From Dermacentor variabilis (Eukaryota > Arthropoda > Arachnida > Ixodida > Ixodidae), in NCBI RefSeq assembly GCF_050947875.1, contig NC_134568.1, positions 219,417,673 to 219,481,672 on the forward strand: a stretch of DNA of 64,000 nucleotides, read 5' to 3'. The notes under the pieces are model-generated. The model searched no databases. It saw only the letters and a list, made by a program, of their open reading frames with translations, and was not told where the DNA came from. Position 1 is the first letter of the stretch. Each line of letters begins with the position of its first letter. Positions 23,468 to 34,809 of this stretch are shown here, one piece after another. Both the position numbers and the translations under genes were made by a program.

Positions 23468-24234
23468 CAGTCCAACCCACTTATACAGCAAAACCCTGTT
23501 GATACGTTTATCAAGGGACCATGGAAAAAAGCATAAGAGCTGGGAAAACGTAACAATGGGGAAGGCCTCAAATCGCCACATAAACGTCAGAAACAGCCCT
23601 GAATGGCTGCTGGTACAGTTATTAGATGTCTTGGCACTCATGCTGTGGCAGGGGGATGACGCGTGTACACGTCTGTAATTATGGCACAGATATGACTTTC
23701 CGTGGCAGTGGCCCCTCTCGACTCTTGATATGCTTCACCACAATGTTTTCTGCATGTTTCACCGCATAACATGGCTTTATTGCAGCAATGCTGAATAACG
23801 AGAACCGGTAGTTATGCAACACATATAACACCCTTGCTGGCCCCAAAATAAATGTAGTCCTGCGCATGGTGGGTCTGGCCCAGTGTGCATAGTTCCCGGT
23901 AGGTTTTAATTGATTTCACTTCTTCGGGTGCTTCGCAAACTGCTTTGTGCACGTTTTCTCCCAATATGCTTCAGCAGTGCCTGGCTTGTGCAACTTCGGT
24001 TGCTTATTGCAAACTTTGGTCTGTTGTTGCAATGTGCCGGCTAGCTGCACTGCTAAATCTACGTGATGGCCGCGTTCAAACGTAATTTAAGATTTGGCGA
24101 CATTACAGCACGGCAACGTTATAGAGAAATATCATACATGGGAGTTAATAGGATTTATGTGGGGACCATGAAAATGCCACATATAGCAGCTGGGAAAACG
24201 CAACAGTGAGAAACATATCAATCGAGTTCCACTG
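23468..24234. mobile_element. Tigger-like non-autonomous element (767 bp)
   Basis: Left end CAGTCCAACCCACTTATAC, complemented right end CAGTGGAACTCGATTGAT, with TA on both sides (23466-23467, 24235-24236). No transposase motifs. Blocks GGGACCATG and GCTGGGAAAACG appear near both ends (23516-23550, 24165-24205) in direct orientation. A related remnant lies at 1600-2060. Confidence 0.65.
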
Positions 24235-24627
24235 TAACAGCATTCAAGTGCCAAGAAAATCGCATTGTTATTACCAATAAGTCTTATAACGTTGTTCGAA
24301 AAAAATCAGCGAGGTTAAACATCCAAAGATTTTAATTGGGCAGAGAGAAGTACTCTGGTCGAACCGACTTATGGCATTACCAGCTTTAACAATACTTGGA
24401 TGTAACTATGAGAAGGTGCTGCACAACTAACTTTTGTGTTTGTCTTATGGTAAAATAAGCGATTTACTACAATGTTTCCATGCTGTATTATTGGCTAGAA
24501 CAATTAAGTTTGGTTAATGGTTGTCTGTGCAAAAAAAAAAAAGGAATGCAAACTACAGTAAAAAAAACTTCAGTGCCCTTCCATTCTATGAAGAAGGATG
24601 ACCAGCGAAGCTGCGTATGTGGGCCCA
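24235..24627. other. Intron, nothing recognised
   Basis: AT-rich, with a 13-A run near 24531. No coding or repeat family identified. Confidence 0.5.
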
Positions 24628-26220
24628 TTAAGGGGAGACGCAGCAAGTGAAGGGGTCAAATTTTCAAAATTTTCGATTTCCTGATTTATTATTTTTTTTT
24701 TCGTGATCCACAGACCTTTATTTACCCCGTAGTAAAATATTATAACAAAATAGGCGGTAGAAATCGAGAAAACAGCACTTTTGTGGAATGCTGTCATCAA
24801 AAAATGCAAAAAAAAAAAAAAAAAATCGGGCTTTGGAAGTCCCCGTCGCACCGCGGATCGCCCGACTATCCGTTGACGCCGTGCCGATATCTTGGTATCG
24901 TCGTAAAGACGAAAGATTGGAGCTAAAGATAGCTGGAGCAACACATTTCTCCACCGAAAAATAAACCAGCAAACGCGGCATTGCGATTGGGCATAGCAGT
25001 CATGTGGGGCACGGCGCGCTCCTATTCATTGTTGTTGAGTTGAATTGCTGATAAACCTCTCTTGCGCGCATTTGCGCATCAGCGACCTGTGCTTTCCTAT
25101 CAACGTGATTGGCGATCGTGGCAGCTTACGCACGTTTTCTGCCATGAGCCCCAAAGGAATGAAGTTCCAAACTGCACACGTGTACGGAAGACCACGAAAG
25201 GCGTAGAAAAGAGGGAGAAAATTACTCGTAGAAGTGGATGCCGTTGAGCTTGTTGACGAGGCACGACTGCAGCACGTCGGTGACTGGGAAAGCGCGCCCA
25301 CGTGCGCTGCTGACAACGCGACCACAGAACACCTACGTGACCGCGAGCAACAATGAAGTTGCGACGGCGAGCAACGGTGAAGGTGCGACCGCGAGCGATG
25401 GCGAAGCAGAAGTTTTCGCATCATATATTCAACTGCGGATTTCAGCTCCAATTCCACTAATAAAGAGGTTGCGCAACGAGAGACAAGAACGTACGTTTTG
25501 AGTGCGCTGTCACCTGCCTCTTCACGACGGATGGATGCCGATGACCAAAAAAGGCAACTAAGGTGCACTAAACTGCTGCAGGAACGCAAAAAACTACATC
25601 AAAATGTAAAGCAAATGTGTCCCCACATGCAAAGGACTACATCCCAAGCGTGCTTTAGGTGCTTAAAATAAAGATTTAAATGTTCACAACAAATGAAACT
25701 TTGAGCTCCGTTTCTCAGCTTTCATTTTTCGTGCAGTTGCTTTCAGTCATCCCAGTGCCATTTTACAATGAATGAAGCTAAAATCATTCTGTCTTTTGCA
25801 CTTAGATCCTGAAACAATGATGAGTGCAATAAAGCTGTCCATTTTTAACGGCACCTCATAAAAAATTTATAATGGGTTTTTTGCAAAAGCTGTTTGTATG
25901 ACAATATGCCTAGGAAAGCTGAAAAAATATTTTTATGCTCATTTTGGCATTAAAAAAATAAACCAATAGCTTTATTGCACAGAATAGGCCTTTGTGAACA
26001 TGCGGATGTGAAAATCTTGGCGAACGTATGTGTAATTAATTAATTAATTTGGGGATGACCATTAGAGGCTGTCAGTTGTTGTAACTCGAAAACTATAATA
26101 GATAGCGCAAAACTAATTTCAGTTATGATATAAGCATTACAGGTCACACCTGCTTGGCAAATTTTACCAAGTTATTCCCATAAATAAAAAATAAAGTTTT
26201 CATTGCCACATCTTCTTTAG
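24628..26220 (+). mobile_element. TTAA-type (Kolobok/Mutator-like) element, degenerate
   Basis: The left end is TTAA followed by GGGGAGACGCAGCAAG. The right end, TTGCCACATCTTCTTTAGG, differs from the left complement mainly by transitions, so the pairing is plausible but not certain. Around 25144 a short frame reads MSPKGMKFQTAHVYGRPRKA and then stops, in the position where related elements start their protein. A second frame (25238-25501) is rich in ATASNGE-type repeats. No catalytic motif remains. Confidence 0.45.
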
Positions 26221-26221
26221 G

Positions 26222-26530
26222 TGAGCTGAACCTCCGCCGTGGGTCGGCCCGGTATTTTATTATCTTTGGGATCAGCCCACGTATGAGGAGTGCTTAGCGC
26301 CTGCTTCACCTCCACCATGGGTAGACCCGGTATTGCACTATCATCAAGATCGGCCCACATATGGGAAGTGCTCAACGCCTGCTGCACCTCCGCACCGGGT
26401 CAGCCTGGCATTGCACTATCTTTGTGATCGGCCCACGAATGGGGAGTGCTTAACGCCTGCTTCACCTCTGTCGTGGGTCAGCCCGGTATTGCACTATCTT
26501 CGGGATTGGCTGATGCATTAAAAATTGTTC
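26222..26530. repeat. Tandem array, 78-bp unit, about four copies
   Basis: The anchor ACCTCC (ACCTCT in the last unit) begins units at 26230, 26308, 26386 and 26464, an exact 78-bp period. Each unit then carries a GGGTCRGCCCGGTATTGCAC block, a GATCGGCCCAC block and GGGAGTGCTTARCGCCTGCT. Divergence between units is roughly 10 percent. It begins just after the degenerate TTAA-type element. Confidence 0.85.
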
Positions 26531-27126
26531 TATGCGTGGATACAATCCGCCAGATCCTAGCCATAGACAGCTCCACTGTAAAAAATAGCGAGCTGCTGCA
26601 TTTGCCTGCATGCCCCACACCTTCGCCGCATCTTCCTTCCACGCTGCACAGCATGCCCTTGTCGCATTGCCCAATGCATCACCGGCTTCACGCACCCCTC
26701 TCCCGTCTCCCTTTCACCCCTCCGACGTTGGCGCCGTCGACTTGTGTATCTGAGTGGTAGAAGGGCTGGAAAAACAAATTGTAGCCGATATTTCGTGTCG
26801 TCAGTGGTGGTGACATGCTCAGGCCGCGTGGCATCACCGACAGTCATCGACAGCAGGGCACCATGCTGCTAGTACGTTTGTACGATTACTGCATTGAAAT
26901 TCTCACTAATTCTTATTATTATAATAATCATTTTAAAAAATTTTGTTTTTGTAGTGGTGCACAAATATTAATTTGATTCAAAAGATACTTTTACCATTTG
27001 ATGTATTCGAGCCCCTCAAAGTTAAAGTTGCGATAAAGTTTGTTTAGTAGACTGCTATACGAAAGGTGAGGATAGTAGTTTTATCGGCCATATAAACTTT
27101 TGAACATTAGCTTTTAAATTAATAAG
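26531..27126. other. Intron, nothing recognised
   Basis: An open minus-strand frame at 26557-26847 has no family resemblance. GTGGTGCACAAATATTAATTTG near 26955 may belong to the AT-rich repeat seen near 12110 and 62464. Confidence 0.35.
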
Positions 27127-29850
27127 CATGAATGAACAACTTTATTTGACAGGATTAAAATCCTGTGGGGGCGAGAGGTGACAGACACATCTTCTCGCGG
27201 TAGAGCTCCATCACCTCCACGGCCCAGTGCAGGACATCGTCTTGCAGGCCAGGCTCAAGGGCAGCCCCCCACAGCTCTACACTCTTAAGGCCGGGGGTGG
27301 GGGGGGGGCATTCTAGAAGTATTTGGTTATAGTTAGCATAAGGGGGGCTATGCAGCGATTACAGCTGGGATCAAGAAATTGACCGGGGTATAGCTTATTC
27401 AGGAATGACGGTGTAGTGATGGTTTGTGTCTGCAGTTGTCTCCATAGGATATCCAATTCCCTCAAGTGGGGATGAATGAGAGGGGGTAAAGTGTGTTGAG
27501 ATGACTTGTAATGTTGGCATATGTCATGGTATGTAATGAGCCTATTATGCAAGGCACTGGCCTCAGCCTTCCCTTGTGTTGTTTGTGTCCGGTTCGTGAA
27601 ACCTTGGGCACAGGCATGGGCGGCTTCGTTGCCTGGCAGGCCCCCGTGTGCAGGAGCCCAAAAGAGTGCGACTTCTGATCGAACGGCGAATTTGCATGCA
27701 ATGGGGGATTTCATCTAGTCTGCCATCACACGCAGCTCCATAGTCATACATGGCTGATTTAGAATCTTTGATGACAGTGGTGGCTGAGGGAATAGTGAGA
27801 GCCAGCACCTCTTCTACCTGCTCTGAGTTACTGCTGTGAGAGCGAATTTATGGGGGTGTGAGGGGTATTCTGCGGCGTCTACCTTTAGTGTACCGCGTAG
27901 TTTCTCGTAGTGGTGGTGCAGCACTTGCACCCGAGCCACTCTTCGCATATGGCTATACTGTGGGTACATGTTCCGGGAAAGCTGTGGTACATACAATTTG
28001 GCTCAGAGCTCACTCTGCAGTGGAACTTTGTATGTAGGTTGGAAGGGAGGGTTAATGTCAAAGCTGCCAAGTATGCATCTTGCGGTAGTGGATTTTGTGA
28101 GTCTGGTGAGTCTGGTAATACTGTGCATTGAGGTGGGCTTCGATTAACTCTTGAGACTGTGTTATGTGCCCTGGTGGCAAGAAATCGTTCTGTAGACGTT
28201 CTTCTCGGTAGACCGAGGGTGAATGTGTGAACCTTGCGAATAAGTGTATTGATCTCCTCCTCCTCCTGTTTAGTGAGAGTGAGGTAGGGCACAGTATATG
28301 CAATGCGAAGGATGACAAAGGCTTGACCGAGTTGGAGAAGTTCTCGTTCTCGCGAGCCCCCTCTCTTGTGTGATACTCTGCCAATTAGTCTGTCTGATCA
28401 ACGGATTGTCTAAGCCTAGGAATTGTAGTTTTGCCTATATTTCTGTGTGATGAGGCCTAAGATCCAAATGTTATCAATGATAGGATAGGGAGTGCCATCT
28501 AAGATGATATGAATTGGAGTCATATGTTTTTTGGCTTGTTTGTGTGTGGGGACAAGCAGGAGCTCTGATTTGGTTAGAGTGCATGTCAGGTTGAGCTGCC
28601 GTGCGCATTTGTTGACCCGGTCCGTGGCTTTCTGCAGGAGTTCCTACAGCTTGGCGTCCAAACCAACGTGCCTGTTCCGTATGGTGATGTTGTCCGCATA
28701 CGTATAGGGCGAAGGAGATCCCTGGGATTGCCTGGTTCATGCGCGATGTTTAGCATCACGATGTTAAAAGAGGAAGGAGGATAGCACTGGCCCTTAGGAC
28801 ATTCCAAAGCTGCCCAGGTTGAATTCCAAAGAGTGCTCTCTACACATCTAACTGTTGGCCATTCTATCTGTGAGAAAGTTGGAGATGTACTTTAAAGTAC
28901 GCTCTCCAATACCTAGTCTACTAAGTTCCCTTAGTACGGTTGCATGGCTAATATTATTGAAGGCCCCACAAAGGTCAAGTCCGAGCACAGCTTTGGTGTC
29001 GAGACTTGGGCTCTGTTTAATTATATCCTTCGGAAGTTGGAGCATGACATCCCGGGTAGATAAGTTATCACGAAAACCAGCCATTTTGGTTGCAAATATC
29101 CCTGCCTCCTCCATGTATGCTGGTTGTAGGTTGAGAATAATGTGTTCTAGCAATTTGCCTAGAAATGACGTAAGGGAGATGGGGTGTAAGTTATCGGGGT
29201 TAATGGGGTTACCTAGTTTTGGAATAAAGTTGTCCGTGGCGTTTCGCCATTGCTTGGGGGAGGGTTCCCATCTCCATGCAATCGGGGTGTTCAGTTCCAG
29301 GTTGCGAGATCCTATGTAATTTACGTGGGGAGCTTTTGTCTTTGAGGGGAGGTGCTTATCGCATAACTCTTGGAAAAAGCTTGCAAGGTCATCTTTTCGC
29401 TCGTGTATTAATTTATTGATCTGATGACCATGCACAGTTTTGGATTCAGTCGGATCAAGAAGGTGCTTCAATAGATGACACGCCCGCTTATTGATCAGTC
29501 ACTCACTTAGGCTTTCACACTTTTCTCTCCATTGCTGTCGAGCCAGTTGCTCAGCACAGTCCTGGATTTCCAGGTCCAGCTTCACTAGCCGGCATCTGAG
29601 ATTCCTATTATATAGTGTTGTCCTCTCCACCTTCGTAAGAGCGAGCTCTTAGCCGTCCACATGTGGAAGAGTTTTGTGTCAATTTCCTGCATCTGTGCCT
29701 CCTCGGGTAGGGTAGTGGTATATCTGAGCATATCATCCCTTAACTTCTCAACCCATTGTTCTATGTCAAGAATGTCGCCTGACATCTGCGCTTCCCTGTA
29801 TTGTATTGACGTGCGCACAAGCACACATGAACATGTTTCACTCATTGACT
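27127..29850 (-). mobile_element. 5'-truncated LINE with RT and RNase H (minus)
   Basis: Reading leftward from 29850 the element keeps the linker after the endonuclease, the reverse transcriptase, an RNase H domain and a short 3' UTR with AATAAAG near its end (about 27136-27142). No endonuclease or ORF1 is present, as expected for 5' truncation during target-primed insertion. RNase H places it in the I-type group of LINEs. It lies head-to-head with the larger LINE at 30385-38880. Confidence 0.8.
27313..29845 (-). pseudogene. LINE ORF2 remnant: linker, reverse transcriptase, RNase H
   Basis: Segments in order on the minus strand. 29845-29585: linker (DIEQWVEKLRDDMLRY). 29471-28848: RT fingers and palm, with WRNATDNFIPKLGNP, LHPISLTSFLGKLLEHII and the first catalytic motif as LGLDLCGAFNNISH. 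Around 28807-28474: PKGQ, and the second catalytic motif readable as YADN in another frame near 28700. 27714-27313: RNase H with FWAPAHGGLPGNEAAHA. At least four frame breaks separate these pieces, so the copy is dead. The enzyme would copy LINE RNA at a nicked chromosomal target. Confidence 0.8.
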
Positions 29851-30369
29851 GCAGAAACTCTCTATCATAATGCTGTAGTGAGGAAGTGTTGTAGCAGGAG
29901 CAAGCGAACTGACCTTTATGCGGCCTCGCGCTTCAGCACGAACTAAGCGATGAGAACACAGCATGGTGTGCCTGGATGCGTAGTCTCCATCGCAGATCAC
30001 TTTCAAAATAGGGGCCGTGCAGCCATGCCGTACGCAACAGCTGCTGGAGTAGAATGCCTCTAATGTTAGCGCCAGTCCAGCACGCATGTTTTGAGAACTT
30101 CGAATGCCCGTGATGCGGCCCGATTTCCGTCTGTCTCCGCACACGTGATCACTTAATTGTGCCATAGTGATGATCTCAGCGTGTCTTCGCAGTCGGCACT
30201 TCCATGCGTACACAGAAAACGACAAGGCAGACAGTGGACGCCTAAGCACACATACTACAGCACACAAAGGAAGCTATGGCAGCTAGGCTCGACGTGCATG
30301 CCCTTTTTGAACCCGTATTACCGGAAGAAATGTGCGCGTTAGATTCGAGTAAATACTGCAAACCATACC
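29851..30369. other. Spacer between two LINEs with a pogo-type terminus
   Basis: At 30340-30359, GTTAGATTCGAGTAAATACTG resembles the complement of the pogo-like terminus at 54355 (CTGTATTTATTCGAATC). The LINE at 30385 therefore probably inserted just outside or into the end of such an element. The 141-codon minus frame at 29842-30267 matches nothing I know. Confidence 0.35.
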
Positions 30370-32144
30370 TCATTTTATGCAGTGCAGGCCCGCAGGGGCG
30401 TCTGCGTGAGCAGGCGTTTGGTGTGTTGCGACACCACGTACCCGAGCACACGAGGGTTGGACCCTCCCGCATGTAGCCGTGCGCGGCTTAGCCGTGTCCG
30501 GGGAAAAGGGGATCCTGGAGGTTGAGCCGATGCTGGGTGTTTGGACCTTTAAGGCCCCCCCGGCGGAGGCAACACACCTCTTCGGCCTCTGCTTCACGTA
30601 GACGGCACCCCCGGCAGTCGCCTTTTCCTGTCCTCCTCTCCAATCTTCGTCTTTCTCTCTCGCCTTTTTAATCAATCCTGTCTTCTCATCACTTCTCCTC
30701 ACTTCCTAGTTTCCCGGCGGCAAGGGTTAACCTTGTGTAGCTAGCCAGCCTTGGTTATGCTGTATTTGGTTATAGCAGCGATGTACGGCTGGCGTTGGCA
30801 GGGTTTCTCTAGCAGAAAGTCCTGTCACGTCCCCCTGTTGGGCTCCATGGTGGGTGGTCGGCATCGCGGCCGAAAACCCAACTGTACTCATGGAAAACGC
30901 TTTTCCTAAACTCCCTGATCGCCCTCAGAAACGAGGGTGCACCGAAGAGATCTTTCAGTTTTTCGGACGCCAAGTCCACAATTTTCCTCGTTTTCATGTG
31001 ATACACGCAGAAAAACCAGCTAAACAAGTGCGAACAATCTCCCCCTTCCTTGTATCTAAGTCTCTTACTGAACTTTTTGGTCCAGGATATAAGGTGTCGA
31101 GGATGGCTAGCGGTGACCTCCTCCTGGAGCTCCGCGATCAAAAGCAATTTGAGAAACTGCCTCAGCTAGTATCATTTGGGGACACCCAAGTAGTAGTAAC
31201 CCCGCACCGCACGATGAACACCTCACGCGGCATTGTCTCGGACGATGATTTGCTGGAGCTCACTGAGGCTGAGCTCTTGGAGAGCTTCAGCGAACAGAAT
31301 GTTATAAATGTCAAAAGAATTAAGATGAGGCGAGATGGAAAAGAAATCCAAACAAAACACCTGATACTCACTTTCGGTTCAAGTGTCCTCCCCGAGTCCA
31401 TCGAGGCCGGTTATATCAAACTTCGTGTTAGGCCATACGTGCCCAATCCTCTTAGATGCTTTAAGTGCCAAAGGTTCGGCCACAGTTCACAGAACTGTCG
31501 AGGCCGGCTGACATGTGCCAAGTGCAGTGACAAAGAACATTCCTCCGAAACGTGCCAGAACACTCCACATTGTGTCAACTGTGAGGGCGAGCATGCCGCA
31601 TACTCGCGGTCCTGCCCGTCCTGGAAAAGAGAAAAAGAGAGTGTCACAATCAAAGTCAAAGAAAACATATCTTTCAAAGAGGCACGTAGGCGGGTGTCAT
31701 TCCTGTCTAAGAGCAGCTTTGCCGATGTGGCGCGTAAGGGGGCAGCGTCACAACGGCCTCCGGCGGCTGTCCGACCCACAGGCAGTGAGTCGGCAGTTAC
31801 GCCATCTGCCCCCGCGGCGGCTGCAGCTAGCGCTGCTCCGTCAACACAGCAGAGGGGACCATCGACCCCGAAGGTGGGCGCAGCCAGAGTCCTTCCATGT
31901 TTTTTCTGGTCACGAAACTGCCGCCTCAGTTTCATATAGCGCCAGCGCCCGCCGCTAGAGGCGCAACCGTGCATGAGAGGGCATGCGAACGCCGCTACCG
32001 CTGTGGTTGTGTGTGGGGCAGCCTCGGTATTCTAGCTTTCTCAACTTCCTCAACGATCGCTTTAGTTTCACGTAACTATTTTTAACGTTGAATATAATTA
32101 AATTACTGCCTGAGCGTGTCTTCTGCGATGATATGAGCGCACGG

Positions 32145-32345
32145 GACGAAAAAAAAATCCGCTCATAACATGGAGCTTGCGGCGGTCTCAGACCAAAAAG
32201 AAGAAAGATCTGGAATTTTAAGAGCCAGAACCGCGATACGATTATGAGGCACGCCGTAGTGGGGGACTCGGGATTAGTTTTGACCACCTGGGATCCTTTA
32301 AAATGCACCTAAATTTAAATAAACGGGTGTTTTGCATTTCGCCCC
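32145..32345 (-). repeat. SINE copy inside the P-like transposon
   Basis: Read on the minus strand it has the same block order as the SINE at 60318: GACGGGGGCGAAATGCAAAA, a GGTCAAAACTAATCCCGAG block, CACTACGGCGTGCCTCATAA and CGGTTCTGGC. The head is missing. Orientation is opposite to the other SINE copies in the window. Confidence 0.65.
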
Positions 32346-32796
32346 CGTCGAAGTGCGTCCGCTGTACACGGCCGGGCGGTCCCGGTCCGGATTTCTTCGT
32401 CATCGCCGTTCGCCTCAACGCTTCGGTGGGCTCCGCTTTTTAATATGTGCCTTAAATTAAACACCGCGCATTCGCAACAAAACGCCAGTGGTCCCACTTA
32501 TCACCAGAGAAGTAAGCGCCAATTCTCCGTTGCGCATAGCGCCAGATTGTTCGCCGAGCACAGCTGTTCAGTTTCTGTTAAACTGTGGCATAGAAGGACT
32601 CTGTGGGCAGTATCTTATAACGAGATCAAAAGAATGAAATTGCTATTGCAAAGGGCTGCTACCGTAGAATACTTAATGACAAAGAAAAGGGAACTGAGCT
32701 GCTCCATGCGCTTAAGATTTCTTGCAAAGCGATGTCATTTCTGAATAAGATTTAGGTAGAATTAATGCAAGACGAACTTCGCTACTAAATGTCTTC

Positions 32797-32868
32797 CTAG
32801 ACAATCACATGTAAGAAGACAGGACAGACAGACAGACCTGTCCTGTCTTCTTACATGTGATTGTCTAG
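32797..32868. repeat. Perfect 31-bp inverted repeat with 10-nt loop
   Basis: Left arm 32797-32827 starts CTAGACAATCACATGTAAGA. Right arm 32838-32868 ends TCTTACATGTGATTGTCTAG and is the exact complement over all 31 bases. The loop is ACAGACAGAC. It is not a terminus of the surrounding element. It could be a fold-back insertion or a template-switch product. Confidence 0.9.
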
Positions 32869-32899
32869 AAAGCGCAACCAATGTTTCCTATTACAATGA

Positions 32900-33898
32900 A
32901 CCAACTTGCCCAACAACGCATCCTGCTAAATGCCTTCGGTGCGGCTTTTAACAACGGATTAAGGCGAACCTGAAGTGTTAGGACCTGCACAGTTGAAACT
33001 AGCTGTAATTAGGCAATTGCCTTAGCAAGCAGTCGTTTAGAAGCGTCAGTAAGCCCAGCACTTCACTGCTCGTGGTTTCGACGCAGAAACGACGAGACTA
33101 GGTATTTTGGTTCTTAATTCGCAACTATTTACAATATGTTAAAATGTTGCAATCACCGGTCCTGATATTCTTATCATGGTCGAAAAATGAAAAAAAAAAC
33201 TTTATAATTCGATTAAGAAAATAAATAAAACGTGTTGGTGCAAAAACAAAATACAAGCACGATCATTTATTTATCATGTAAAATAAGCGGAGCGAAATAC
33301 AGATAGCACGGAGGCGTCCGGTCACAAATGGTCCACCATTCACAATGCAAGAAGTTTGTTAAAAGCATGACACTGATATAATACGCATAAAGAAATAAGA
33401 TCAAACGTGAGAGGTATGCATTGGGAGGCAGGAAACAAACACCAGCAAACGAATGGCAATAAGTACAGAATGCATAGTCGATTGTTTCTATAAACAAGAA
33501 AGTGTAAAGCATAAGCATTTCATAACACACGGCTAAAGAACTCTCAAACGAACACAAGTAGCCACATCACAAATACAGCAATTTTTTTTAAATGGCTTGT
33601 TAGAGATACCACCTTTCTACTTCTTCAGCTGTTACTTAAACATGCAGACAAAACTTGCTCAGCAAATCACAATACAAATGTAGCTAACAGTGTGCTAATA
33701 ACCTTCTTACTCATAGCAGCTTATAGACTTAAAAGTACGTGGAATTGAAGAATTGTAGCCCATCATTAGCCAAGACTAAAGGACAATGGAAAATAAAACA
33801 ATGCATATTATTCTGTTTTAACACTTGCATTTAAAGGAATTCTAATGCTATAGCTTTCATAGATGGTCGGGGTAAGGGCGCTATTGCTGTGAACTACT
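32900..33898. other. Interior of the P-like element, non-coding
   Basis: No transposase motif recognised on either strand. AT-rich, with the minus-strand frame at 33267-33557 hydrophobic and unlike any known family. This is where the remaining P-type transposase exons would be expected if present. Confidence 0.4.
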
Positions 33899-34219
33899 CT
33901 ATCCTGGTATAACACAAATTGAGGTTGCAACAAAGCATAAAGCAAATGTGTTCAGCGTCGGCTTCTCACGCTCCAGGGACACGTCGTCGCCGTTGATGTT
34001 GAAATTGTACGCAGTGACGATGTCCGAGGCGTCAAAGTGTTTCGCGCACACACGTGTATACTTCGATTCGAAATTAAAACCGCCACTTTCCTGCCGCGGT
34101 ATGGCCCGCTTCCATTTCTCGCGCTGCTCCTTGTTATTAGGTAAACAGAACAACGACACCTTTTCGGTCGTGCCCTTGTAGCCGGAACGGCACCCAGGCA
34201 CGCAATACGTGTTCGGCAT
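33899..34219 (-). CDS. THAP-domain exon of the P-like transposon
   Basis: From an ATG at 34219 the minus strand encodes about 106 residues. It has a THAP zinc-binding fold: Cys6 and Cys10 (MPNTYCVPGCRSGY), the conserved FCLP near residue 24-27, Trp36, Pro41, then Cys58 and His61 in RVCAKHF, and a C-terminal LEREKPTLN. The C-x3-C-x47-C-x2-H spacing fits the C2CH THAP signature. THAP domains recognise DNA in P-element transposases and in many host proteins. The position next to one terminus and the P-like target duplication make a transposase N-terminus likely. The frame ends after a poorly conserved tail, perhaps reading into an intron. I chose this ATG because upstream codons to 34516 show no domain. 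Confidence 0.75.
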   Translation of the reverse strand: MPNTYCVPGCRSGYKGTTEKVSLFCLPNNKEQREKWKRAIPRQESGGFNFESKYTRVCAKHFDASDIVTAYNFNINGDDVSLEREKPTLNTFALCFVATSICVIPG

Positions 34220-34809
34220 CGTTGTCCCACCCCACCACTTCAACCAAACAGCCCAACACTCGAAAAATAGCACAGCACATGCACAGAACGTACCCGAAAA
34301 GTCAGCTCGCCTCGCACTGCGCACGCATTTCGGTACGCGAACGATGCCCTCTGTGGCACAGTGGCGCCGCGTCGCGGCACCTTTGGGCAGCATATGAACC
34401 TCTCCCATAGCGTGACGGCGGAGTTTCGTGACCAGAAAAACATGGAAGGACTCTGGCGCAGCCGAGGCTGCCCCAAGCTCCGAGGCCTCTTCCAGCGCTG
34501 GCAACGGCCAGCGCAACCAAATCCCTCAGGGAGCCCCATCGACCTCCGGGCTGGTGGGCACAGGGGTCTTGCCTTCCGGGGCAGGACTCTCTCGGAAAAG
34601 CTCACGCTCGCAAGAGCGCTTGTCCGGCGTCTCTCAGGAGGCAATGGACACTACACCTGTCGTCAAGGTGCACCAAATGCCTAAGGAGCGCCGAGACTCG
34701 CTCGAACGCTCCAGAAAGAGCAGAAACCCCGTTACAGGGCCTCGAAAGAGCTCTGTAACCTAAGGCATCACTTCCGTTTCCGCAAACACAGCACCAGTTT
34801 TCTTTAAAT

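Larger units (their letters stand above)
31886..34454 (-). mobile_element. P-element-like transposon with THAP domain, inside LINE ORF1
   Basis: Imperfect terminal inverted repeats of about 40 bp: left AGAGTCCTTCCATGTTTTTT then CTGGTCACGAAACTGCC; complemented right end AGAGTCCTTCCATGTTTTTC, then TGGTCACGAAACTCCGCC. Diverged similarity continues inward for some 60 bp (GGCGCMACYGTGC, AGAGGGCAT). The direct repeat GGCGCAGCC flanks it at 31877-31885 and 34455-34463. Because the repeat borders are palindromically ambiguous by one base, the target duplication can be read as 7 to 9 bp, compatible with the 8 bp of P elements. A THAP-domain frame lies near the right end on the minus strand. No DDE or RNase H-fold core was recognised, so it is probably an internally deleted, non-autonomous copy. 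Confidence 0.75.
30890..34763 (+). pseudogene. LINE ORF1 (gag-like, three CCHC zinc knuckles), interrupted
   Basis: This is an RNA-binding nucleocapsid-like protein that packages LINE RNA. The frame is open from upstream of 30890; I take the ATG at 30890 (MENAFPKLPDRPQK) because it is the first ATG in frame. Three zinc knuckles follow around 31456-31620: CFKCQRFGHSSQNC, CAKCSDKEHSSETC and CVNCEGEHAAYSRSC. An Ala/Pro/Ser-rich tail runs to 31885. The P-like element (31886-34454) interrupts the frame. Beyond it the same frame resumes at 34464 with EAAPSSEASS and ends at 34763. The two halves share the GGC GCA GCC codons of the target duplication, so the insertion site preserves the phase. Confidence 0.85.

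Noticed and set aside
25026..25589. 187-codon open frame on the minus strand
   Set aside because: Ser/Arg/Cys-rich composition generated by opposite-strand repeats inside the degenerate TTAA-type element; no domain recognised.
26222..26530. CRISPR-like regular spacing
   Set aside because: The whole 78-bp unit is repeated, with no unique spacers, in a eukaryotic intron.
31411..31974. 187-codon minus-strand frame
   Set aside because: Antisense shadow of the LINE ORF1 zinc-knuckle region.
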